DNA from: Actinomycetes bacterium
Lineage (GTDB): Bacteria > Actinomycetota > Actinomycetes > Actinomycetales > JAJYRW01
NCBI GenBank assembly: GCA_021793895.1
Contig: JAJYRW010000075.1
Location: 1 to 6,766, forward strand
DNA length: 6,766 nt
Direction: 5' to 3'
The notes beneath the pieces are model-generated. The model made no database searches, had not been told where the DNA came from, and worked only from the letters and a program-made list of their open reading frames with translations. How positions within the stretch are numbered: position 1 is the stretch's first letter; each line of letters begins with the position of its first letter. Positions 1 to 5,048 of the stretch are shown here, piece after piece. Made by a program: the position numbers and the translations under genes.

Positions 1-270
1 TCATTCCGGGCCCCGTTCAGGTAATGTTCCTGCCCCTAACGCGAAACTGCCGTCTTCGGTATCGACGGAGATTGCCGCTTCCCCGCTCTCGGCGTCGATG
101 TTGATGTCAACGTCCCCGCCGGTGGCTTCTTCCAGAATTTTTTCCGAGACCTTTTCTGAAGCGAACTCGCCCATCCGATCACCAATGCTGGCGCAGCCAG
201 TTGCCGCCAGCGCAAGGCCCAGTGCGGAGGCAACCACGATTGTGCTCCGCGTTTTGTTTGCAGTACTCAT
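1..270 (-). CDS. small putative lipoprotein, possibly C-terminally truncated
   Basis: Encodes 89 residues. Residues 1-25 form a lipoprotein signal: a charged start (KTR), a hydrophobic stretch and the lipobox AATGC with Cys26 as the lipidation site, so the product should be anchored to the outer face of the cytoplasmic membrane. The rest is short, acidic and rich in Gly/Asp (GGDVDINIDAE). The start is supported by AAGGAAG at 273-279, with AAGGA 4 nt from the ATG. It lies 17 nt behind the upstream lipoprotein gene and is probably co-transcribed. The function is unknown. From memory, related actinobacterial lipoproteins continue after a DGSF...LPE segment into a longer C-terminal domain with a DVPLP-like motif. 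Here the frame stops right after LPERGPE, at the window edge, so truncation is suspected but cannot be checked. Confidence 0.75.
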   Translation of the reverse strand: MSTANKTRSTIVVASALGLALAATGCASIGDRMGEFASEKVSEKILEEATGGDVDINIDAESGEAAISVDTEDGSFALGAGTLPERGPE

Positions 271-287
271 AGCTTCCTTAAATGTCC

Positions 288-932
288 TTATCGCTGCGGG
301 GAGCGAACCACGTAGACCAGCTCGTTTTGGGTAAGGCTGACAGCCGTGATGTTGACGATGACTTCATGATCGGCATCGACTTGCCAGGACTGGATGGAAA
401 GACTGCCCGGTTCGCGCGGGTCGGGATCCGGATTATTCTCCAGTTGCTCAGCGCCAATTCCCTTAAATTGCTCCGTTACGTCCTCATATAGATGGACCGG
501 ATCGCCCTTCGCAGTGACGTGTGCGAGGCAATAGATTTGGTCGCCGTCCCCGGGTTCCTCGGAGCCCAAAGCGTGCGGAGCCATCGGTGCTGGCACATCA
601 ATGGGGCACACCGTGGTGGGGAGGGCGTCATAGTTTGTTTGCGTTGTCGCATCCCCGTCATCGGAATCGGCTTCCGAGGCACCTACTTCATTGCCATCAG
701 TAGCCGAGTTGTCTACCTCATCGCCGTCATCGGGGGCTAGCTCCTCGGCATCTTCTTCACCTTCCGGTTCGGGCGGATCATCCGGCTCCGGGACAGCGGC
801 GTCGTTTTCTGTTGTCTCAGCCGGTTGCTTTTGCGCGCCGATGTCAGAGTCAGTTTCTTCACACGCGCTAAGAGTTCCGACACTGAGCGCTGCGCTTATG
901 AACAAGACCATTAGGCGGTTGCGCTTGAGCAC
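288..932 (-). CDS. putative lipoprotein with acidic linker and C-terminal domain
   Basis: Encodes about 214 residues from the GTG at 932-930. This start is preferred over the ATG at 938-936 because GGGAG (939-943) lies 6 nt from the GTG but directly abuts the ATG. Residues 1-23 form a signal peptide with lipobox LSAC and Cys24 as the lipid attachment site. Residues 25 to about 97 are a low-complexity Glu/Asp/Pro/Thr linker typical of surface-exposed tethers. Residues 98-214 form a small domain with two cysteines (109 and 135) that could make a disulphide, followed by a strand-rich C-terminus. No known family was recognised and no function is assigned. It is first in a leftward pair with the next lipoprotein gene. 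Its upstream region holds phased CTTAAA repeats and a -10-like sequence, which suggests control by a response regulator. Confidence 0.85.
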   Translation of the reverse strand: MLKRNRLMVLFISAALSVGTLSACEETDSDIGAQKQPAETTENDAAVPEPDDPPEPEGEEDAEELAPDDGDEVDNSATDGNEVGASEADSDDGDATTQTNYDALPTTVCPIDVPAPMAPHALGSEEPGDGDQIYCLAHVTAKGDPVHLYEDVTEQFKGIGAEQLENNPDPDPREPGSLSIQSWQVDADHEVIVNITAVSLTQNELVYVVRSPQR

Positions 933-1005
933 TGGCATCTCCCAAAATTCTGCGGATTCTAGCCGAAATTCGAGGTTTTTGAATTCGGCGCGGAAGGAAT
1001 GCGTC

Positions 1006-1037
1006 AGTGTATACCTGAGTGCTTAAACTGGTCTTAA
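1006..1037 (-). promoter_or_regulatory. putative promoter of the lipoprotein pair
   Basis: On the minus strand TATACA (1013-1008), or the overlapping TACACT (1011-1006), makes a reasonable -10 box. With TATACA and an 18-nt spacer the -35 would be TTAAGA (1037-1032), 4 of 6 to consensus and lying inside the TTTAAG repeats. The poor -35 overlapped by phased repeats is the arrangement seen at activator-dependent PhoB/OmpR-type promoters. A second -10-like hexamer TAGAAT (961-956) closer to the gene lacks a good -35. Inferred from sequence only. Confidence 0.4.
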
Positions 1038-1054
1038 ATTTTGCTTAAATTTCG
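1022..1054. repeat. three phased 11-bp direct repeats (CTTAAA-N5), probable operator
   Basis: CTTAAA occurs at 1022-1027, 1033-1038 and 1044-1049, exactly 11 bp apart. The full units are CTTAAACTGGT, CTTAAATTTTG and CTTAAATTTCG; the last two differ at one position. One-turn spacing puts the hexamers on the same face of the helix, as in direct-repeat boxes bound by OmpR/PhoB-family response regulators. The array overlaps the -35 area of the leftward lipoprotein promoter and lies about 15 bp upstream of the tRNA promoter -35 on the other strand. The identity of the binding protein is not visible here. Confidence 0.55.
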
Positions 1055-1069
1055 AAGCCGGGGACGCGT

Positions 1070-1098
1070 TTGGATGGCCGCGGGGGAGAATGTAGACT
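1070..1098 (+). promoter_or_regulatory. putative promoter of tRNA-Thr
   Basis: TTGGAT (1070-1075) and TAGACT (1093-1098) are separated by exactly 17 nt. The -10 matches consensus at 4 of 6 positions, the -35 at 3 of 6. The expected transcription start near 1105 would give a leader of about 40 nt before the tRNA. Confidence 0.5.
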
Positions 1099-1111
1099 TC
1101 ACGATGGCTTA

Positions 1112-1139
1112 TCGCTGTGTACCTGCGATGTACCAGCGA
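1112..1139 (+). other. hairpin in the tRNA-Thr 5' leader
   Basis: TCGCTG (1112-1117) pairs with CAGCGA (1134-1139). After a single bulged T at 1118, GTAC (1119-1122) pairs with GTAC (1130-1133) around a 7-nt loop. The hairpin ends 4 nt before the mature tRNA 5' end. It may help RNase P or precursor processing, or simply fold to keep the leader away from the tRNA. Confidence 0.4.
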
Positions 1140-1143
1140 GCCC

Positions 1144-1219
1144 GCCGCCTTAGCTCAGTCGGCAGAGCGTCTCACTCGTAATGAGAAGGTCGTCGGTTCG
1201 ATTCCGACAGGCGGCTCCA
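1144..1219 (+). tRNA. tRNA-Thr (anticodon CGT), CCA encoded
   Basis: A complete 76-nt cloverleaf can be drawn by hand. The acceptor GCCGCCT pairs with AGGCGGC. The D-arm stem is GCTC/GAGC. The anticodon stem is TCTCA/TGAGA with loop CTCGTAA and anticodon CGT at 1177-1179, reading ACG codons. The T-arm is GTCGG-TTCGATT-CCGAC. The discriminator base is T, followed by an encoded CCA (1217-1219). All stems pair fully. CGT is a threonine anticodon. No other tRNA is adjacent. tRNA 3' ends are common integration targets and the next genes downstream form a toxin-antitoxin cassette, but no second copy of the tRNA 3' segment was found in the window. Confidence 0.97.
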
Positions 1220-1547
1220 CAGTTTTGGGAGATTAGGCTTTCAATAGTGAGCCATTAGGTTAGCCATCTCGAAGCGCAGCCATCGGCAGATCGCGGCGAT
1301 GGAAGCCAATCTGCTCCTGATGGGCGCGTTGGCAGGAATTGGGACTTGTTTTAAAGAGATCCGTCTTTGCACAAATTCGATCCTTCGCCTAAGTATTACA
1401 AAGTTTCCTGATATTCCTTACTAAAAATTGAGTTAAAGAAAGTCTCGATCATTTCATGCCTGGCGTGGTGTAACGTAGAATGTTTATAATCCAGCGCTTG
1501 GGGTAGCAAGAGTCGGGCGGCTTACAGGCAGGAAGAAGGTGGAGGTA
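1220..1547. other. 328-nt gene-free region between tRNA and Panacea gene
   Basis: No convincing gene was found on either strand. By eye the second half (about 1360-1450) is clearly more AT-rich than the surrounding genes. Visible elements are a 6-bp inverted repeat CCATCG/CGATGG (1280-1285 and 1297-1302) that could fold downstream of the tRNA but has no T-run, a partial iron-box-like sequence at 1255-1273, and a perfect TATAAT at 1485-1490. A 41-codon ORF at 1299-1424 lacks a ribosome binding site. The region may be a scar of earlier insertions at the tRNA. Confidence 0.5.
1485..1490 (+). promoter_or_regulatory. -10 box of the Panacea-Doc operon
   Basis: A perfect TATAAT lies 57 nt upstream of the antitoxin ATG. 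No good -35 is present at 16-18 nt spacing (GGCGTG at 17). The start would fall near 1497, just at an inverted repeat CTTG/CAAG (1498-1501 and 1508-1511) that might serve in autoregulation. The assignment rests on the -10 match and its position only. Confidence 0.4.
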
Positions 1548-2084
1548 ATGGCTACAGCATTTGATTTCGCGGCCTACTTTCACAAAGGGTCCTTGACGAC
1601 TGGCCGGATGCAGATACAGAAGTTGCTTTATTACGTTCAGTGTTGGTCGCTCGCGTGGACGGGTGAGGTCGCATTCGACAGCTCTATACAGGCATGGAGT
1701 GACGGGCCCGTAGAGCGCAACGTCTGGACACACCACAGGTACACGCCTATTGCCGAATGGCAAGGAAACCCATCAGTTCTAAGCCCGAATGAAAGAGCTA
1801 TCACTGACGCGGTGGCTAGCTTTTACGGGAAGATGAATGGCGCGCAACTACGAGCCTTAACGCACAGCGAAGAGCCGTGGATTGAAGCGTGGTCGTTAGG
1901 CCGGAATACTGAAATATCACCAGCGGCAATGTTGCGTTATTACTCCAAGAAGGCAAGTTGTGATCAGGCGATACCTGAGCGGCCGATTTTGGAGGAGAGC
2001 CACGTAGATGACGACTTGTTCGCTGCGGTTGCGCAGGAACAAATGATTCGCTGGCAGGAAACTTTAGAACTTCTTGCCCGGTGA
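1548..2084 (+). CDS. Panacea-domain (DUF4065/SocA-like) antitoxin
   Basis: Encodes 178 residues. The Panacea (DUF4065, formerly GepA/SocA-like) domain spans about residues 5-135. It has the characteristic N-terminal pattern FDFAAYF, then LTTGRMQIQKLLYYVQCWSL (residues 16-35), then IQAWSDGPVERNVW with the AW-x-(D/N)GPV core (48-54), and a C-terminal helical part (LSPNERAITDAV and EEPWIEAW). Panacea proteins act as antitoxins that neutralise many unrelated toxins through direct contact. The ATG is chosen over the GTG at 1539 because the family usually begins at this M-A-T-x-F position and AGAAGG (1534-1539) is 8 nt upstream. The TGA overlaps the GTG of the following Doc-type toxin gene, the standard coupled toxin-antitoxin layout with antitoxin first. 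The frame is intact. The specific partner is inferred from adjacency. Confidence 0.85.
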   Translation: MATAFDFAAYFHKGSLTTGRMQIQKLLYYVQCWSLAWTGEVAFDSSIQAWSDGPVERNVWTHHRYTPIAEWQGNPSVLSPNERAITDAVASFYGKMNGAQLRALTHSEEPWIEAWSLGRNTEISPAAMLRYYSKKASCDQAIPERPILEESHVDDDLFAAVAQEQMIRWQETLELLAR

Positions 2085-2496
2085 CGCTTTGCTTTAAGCC
2101 TGACCAGATTGTCTCGCTCAATAAGGCTTTACAGGCGATGCTCACTTATTAGTGCATCCAAAGCGGCTTGAGGGAGCACTGGGGCGCCCGATGCACACTT
2201 TCGATGGATATACGCCGTATCCCACGGTGCATGCGCGAGCAGGAGCGCTTCTGCACGGGCTTCTCAGTGCACATCCATTTTTGGATGGAAACAAGCGGAC
2301 AGCGTGGCTGGCTTCAGTGATGTATCTCGATCTACATGGGATTGTTTTGCAGGACGTCCCAGCGCTTGAAGCGGAACCTTTCGTCCTAGGAGTGGTCGAA
2401 AACAAATTTGATGAGCACACCGCAGGTTTGTGGTTGGTCAGAAAAACTATTGATCATGCAAGCCGCCACGGGACGAGAAAGCATGACCCACGTTGA
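2081..2496 (+). pseudogene. doc: Doc-type Fic toxin, frameshifted near the N-terminus
   Basis: The frame from GTG 2081 overlaps the antitoxin stop by GTGA and reads a Doc-like N-terminus (DQIVSLNKA) before ending at TAG 2150-2152. The rest of the family sequence continues one frame over: TGDAHLL, RLEGALGRP, YPTVHARAGALLHGLL, then the complete Fic motif HPFLDGNKRTA (2272-2304), and on to TGA 2494-2496. Homology passes from one frame to the other around the short T-run at 2128-2130. Adding one base there gives a 138-residue protein, the usual Doc length. Intact Doc enzymes phosphorylate EF-Tu and stop translation, using the Fic His and the Asn/Lys/Arg that are all present here. A 114-residue product could still start at GTG 2152, which overlaps the TAG. 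The break could be a true mutation, a sequencing error or, less likely, programmed frameshifting. The Doc family call is strong; activity is unknown. Confidence 0.85.
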
Positions 2497-2556
2497 TAAC
2501 AAGCGATCAAACCAGCAGCATGCCGCCAAATTTAGGGGCCATGAGATCCTAGACGC

Positions 2557-3216
2557 ATGGACTTATTCGGGCAGAAGTTTGCCGCCGTGCTGTTTGATCT
2601 TGATGGAACGCTAATTTCCTCCATTGACGCAGTTAATCGATCATGGGCGCGCGTCTCTGAGGAATTCGGGTCTTCCGTTGATCGGATGGGGGCATTCCAT
2701 GGTGTCCCGGCGAAGCAATTAGTCGAGCGGCTTTTGCCTGACCGCAGCGCGGATGAAAAAGCCGCCGCTCTGCAGCGCGTGACCGAACTTGAGACGAACG
2801 ATCTGGAAGGGATCGAGGTGCTGCCCGGGGCTCTAAAGGCACTGACTGAACTGGGGGAAGTTAATCGCTGCGCCGTGGTGACTTCCTGCAGTCGAGGCCT
2901 TGCTGATGCCCGACTGGGCGCAACAGAACTTCCCGTTCCCGCGGTGACGGTTACCGCCGACGATGTAACGATCGGCAAACCCGACCCGGCGCCTTACCTA
3001 CTTGGCGCTGAAAGAATGGGCATTGATCCCAGTCAGTGCTTGGTCGTAGAAGACGCGCCAGCGGGCTGTGAATCGGGGCACGCTGCTGGCATGAAAGTTC
3101 TCGCCGTCGAAATTACGCACGAGCGCGCTGACCTGCCCGCCGACGTTATTGTTCCGGACTTATCCGCCGTGCATTTCTCCGTCTCCAATGAAGGGATCTT
3201 TGTAGTAAAAAATTGA
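2557..3216 (+). CDS. HAD-superfamily phosphatase, sugar-phosphatase/beta-PGM-like
   Basis: Encodes 219 residues, a normal length for HAD subfamily IA. Motif I is DLDGT with nucleophile Asp14 and acid/base Asp16. A helical cap follows (about 20-90), including HGVPAKQLVERLLP. Motif II is VVTS with Thr109/Ser110. Motif III is Lys141 in GKPDPAPYL. Motif IV is VVEDAPAG with Glu165 and Asp166 for magnesium. All catalytic parts are present. The cap and the GKPDP/EDAPAG pattern resemble phosphatases acting on small phosphosugars or polyols (2-deoxyglucose-6-P, glycerol-P, hexitol-P types) and beta-phosphoglucomutases; the substrate cannot be read from sequence. A stop just upstream in frame (2542-2544) limits the start to 2557, though no strong ribosome binding site precedes it. 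The stop overlaps the TTG start of the SulP transporter, suggesting one coupled transcript. Confidence 0.88.
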   Translation: MDLFGQKFAAVLFDLDGTLISSIDAVNRSWARVSEEFGSSVDRMGAFHGVPAKQLVERLLPDRSADEKAAALQRVTELETNDLEGIEVLPGALKALTELGEVNRCAVVTSCSRGLADARLGATELPVPAVTVTADDVTIGKPDPAPYLLGAERMGIDPSQCLVVEDAPAGCESGHAAGMKVLAVEITHERADLPADVIVPDLSAVHFSVSNEGIFVVKN

Positions 3217-4910
3217 AACAAAAAGGAGCTTTGTTAAAAAACCTCACAGGATTACTCCCGCGCATAAGCGATTGGTCTCCCGCCCGTAAATCTTGGCGGG
3301 TGGACCTCCTAGCGGGTCTGACTGTGGCAATTGTTGCCCTTCCATTGGCGCTTGCTTTTGGCGTTACCTCCGGGATGGGCGCGCAAGCAGGACTGATCAC
3401 CGCCATCGTTGCCGGCGCCGTCGCGGCAATTTTCGGTGGATCAAACCTCCAAGTCTCCGGCCCGACCGGGGCAATGACCGTTGTGCTGGTCCCGGTAGTT
3501 GCATCCCACGGCGCACCGGGTGTCCTCCTGGTTGGGGTGATGGCCGGAATCATCCTCATCATTCTCGCGGCCGCTCGCCTTGGCCGACTCGTTAGATTTC
3601 TTCCACTTCCCGTAATCGAAGGATTCACCGCCGGAATCGCGGTCGTCATCGCGTTGCAGCAGTTCCCCGCCGCACTGGGAATTGAGGACGCCGACGGCGA
3701 GAAGGTCTGGGAAGTCGCTATTGATGCGGTCAAGAAATTTATCGCTTCGCCCAACATCATCCCGCTGATCTTGGCGCTCGCCGTAGCGGCCGCGATGCTG
3801 CTGGGTGCGCGATACTGGCCCGGGGTGCCGGCCTCGCTCATCGCCGTCGTTATTGCAACCGTAGCGATATCGATGAGTGATATTTCCCTTGAAACAATTG
3901 GCCAACTGCCCGCCGGAATCCCCGCGCCGACTTTAGACTTCATCGACATCTCGATGGTGCAGTCGCTGTTACCCTCAGCCGTGGCAGTTGCGGCATTGGC
4001 CGGCCTGGAGAGCTTGCTTTCAGCAACGGTCGCCGATGGCATGCGCGTGGGGGAGCGCCACGATCCGGACCGTGAACTCTTCGGGCAGGGCCTGGCGAAC
4101 CTCATTTCGCCCGTATTTGGTGGCATCCCCGCAACCGCCGCAATCGCGCGCACCGCGGTTAACGTCCGCGCGGGAGCTCGCACCCGCCTCGCCGCCCTCT
4201 CACACGCGGTGATTCTTACCGCCGTCGTCTACTTCTTAAGTGGCCTAGTCGCCCATATTCCGCTCGCCGCACTCGCGGGCGTCTTACTGGCCACGACGGT
4301 GCGGATGGTTGACATGCGCGGAATACTGGCCCTATCTCGCGCTACCAAGCGCGACGCTTTCGTCCTGGTCTTAACTTTTGTGGTGACGGTCATGCTCGAC
4401 CTCGTCATCGCCGTTGTCGCCGGTGTAATCGTCGCGATCATTCTGGCTTTGCGATCAATTGCGCACAGCGCCAAGCTCGAAGTTGTTCCGCTAGATTCAT
4501 CTGACCACTCCGAAGAAGAAGCTGCCCTCCTTGCCGAACACGTGGTTGCTTACCGCCTCGAGGGACCGCTCTTCTTTGCGGCAGCCAACCGCTTCCTGAT
4601 GCGCCTTACCGATGTGGGCGGAGTAAAAGTGGTGATTTTGCGCCTGTCGTACCTAACAAACCTAGATGCAACTGGCGCCCGCCTACTGGGCGAAGCGATC
4701 GACCATTTGGAGCGCCGCGGCGTTGTTGTTGCGCTTTCAGGGGCCTCTCGCGTCCATGACGCGATTTTGCGCGCGCTTGGCGTAGCGGAAAATATTTACC
4801 GGAACGGCTACGTGTTCTCTGACACACGCGATGCGATCGAGTGGGCGCGCGAGCGCGTGCATTCGAAAGTCGCCCGCGGCGTGATTCCGGCGCCTGACAA
4901 CAAAACTTAA
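3213..4910 (+). CDS. SulP-family inorganic anion transporter with STAS domain
   Basis: Encodes 565 residues from TTG 3213, which overlaps the preceding stop as TTGA, an arrangement typical of coupled translation. AAGGAG at 3223-3228 is too close to the later TTG at 3231 (2 nt) to settle the start. The membrane part (about residues 30-418) begins with the SulP signature DLLAGLTVAIVALPLALAFG, continues with GGSNLQVSGPTGAMT (75-89, substrate-site region), LESLLSATVADGM (265-277) and GGIPATAAIARTAVN (303-317). A cytoplasmic STAS domain follows (about 421-552) with NLDATG (483-488); the Asp-x-Thr-Gly loop corresponds to the regulatory loop of SpoIIAA-like folds. SulP proteins carry sulfate, bicarbonate, molybdate or other anions, often with Na+ or H+; the substrate cannot be assigned. 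No carbonic anhydrase or sulfate-assimilation gene is next to it. Both domains are complete. Confidence 0.93.
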   Translation: MKQKGALLKNLTGLLPRISDWSPARKSWRVDLLAGLTVAIVALPLALAFGVTSGMGAQAGLITAIVAGAVAAIFGGSNLQVSGPTGAMTVVLVPVVASHGAPGVLLVGVMAGIILIILAAARLGRLVRFLPLPVIEGFTAGIAVVIALQQFPAALGIEDADGEKVWEVAIDAVKKFIASPNIIPLILALAVAAAMLLGARYWPGVPASLIAVVIATVAISMSDISLETIGQLPAGIPAPTLDFIDISMVQSLLPSAVAVAALAGLESLLSATVADGMRVGERHDPDRELFGQGLANLISPVFGGIPATAAIARTAVNVRAGARTRLAALSHAVILTAVVYFLSGLVAHIPLAALAGVLLATTVRMVDMRGILALSRATKRDAFVLVLTFVVTVMLDLVIAVVAGVIVAIILALRSIAHSAKLEVVPLDSSDHSEEEAALLAEHVVAYRLEGPLFFAAANRFLMRLTDVGGVKVVILRLSYLTNLDATGARLLGEAIDHLERRGVVVALSGASRVHDAILRALGVAENIYRNGYVFSDTRDAIEWARERVHSKVARGVIPAPDNKT

Positions 4911-4938
4911 TCAGTTCAGCGCTGGCCTGATCACTTTT
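4911..4938 (+). terminator. candidate Rho-independent terminator of the SulP gene
   Basis: Directly after the TAA, TCAG (4911-4914) pairs with CTGA (4927-4930). Inside, CA (4917-4918) pairs with TG (4923-4924) around loop GCGC, with one T-G wobble and one mismatch between. A run of five T (4934-4938 region) follows 4 nt after the stem. The stem is imperfect, so strength is uncertain. Confidence 0.4.
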
Positions 4939-4962
4939 TCGAGCGAATCACCCTAGTTCGCG

Positions 4963-4997
4963 CGAATCGCGCAGCCTACGCACGAATCGCGCAGCCT
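4963..4997. repeat. 15-bp direct repeat, 20-bp period
   Basis: CGAATCGCGCAGCCT occurs identically at 4963-4977 and 4983-4997. A third partial copy, CGAATC, is at 4944-4949, so this hexamer recurs at 19- and 20-bp intervals. A 10-bp palindrome TTCGCGCGAA (4957-4966) overlaps the first full copy. The repeats sit between two convergent genes, so they are unlikely to be promoter operators. Confidence 0.65.
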
Positions 4998-5025
4998 TTT
5001 ACCGCTGTGGGCGGCATAAGGCTGC
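4991..5025. terminator. large hairpin between convergent genes, possible two-way terminator
   Basis: GCAGCCTT (4991-4998) pairs with AAGGCTGC (5018-5025). After a 3x3 internal loop, CCGC (5002-5005) pairs with GCGG (5011-5014) around a 5-nt loop. The structure is symmetric enough to form in RNA from either strand and lies between the stop of the rightward SulP gene and the stop of the leftward SDR gene. No T-run follows on either strand, so it may stop transcription weakly or protect 3' ends. Confidence 0.4.
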
Positions 5026-5048
5026 ACGGAGTGAATACGTAGTCGCTT

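Noticed and set aside
1190..1219. tRNA 3' end as a used att site
   Set aside because: No second copy of the tRNA 3' segment and no integrase gene were found anywhere in the window.
1299..1424. 41-codon plus-strand ORF with a hydrophobic start (MEANLLLMGALAGIG) between tRNA and the Panacea gene
   Set aside because: There is no ribosome binding site and the frame is open only from 1251. It could be a gene remnant, but no family was recognised; a TBLASTN search of 1251-1424 would decide.
2122..2136. Programmed -1 frameshifting as an explanation for the split Doc gene
   Set aside because: The sequence GGCTTTA does not fit the X-XXY-YYZ slippery pattern and no strong downstream structure is obvious, so a simple indel is preferred.
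2493..2510. TTGAT...ATCAA inverted repeat after the Doc gene
   Set aside because: Only 5-bp arms, overlapping a stop codon, with no T-run; too weak to call a terminator or operator.
2532..2978. 148-codon minus-strand ORF opposite the HAD gene
   Set aside because: Ser/Arg/Thr-rich antisense translation with no recognisable family; the opposite strand carries all HAD motifs.
3146..4183. 345-codon minus-strand ORF opposite the SulP gene
   Set aside because: It is an antisense shadow of a GC-rich gene: low-complexity Ala/Thr/Ser/Arg composition, no domain, while the plus strand has clear SulP signatures.
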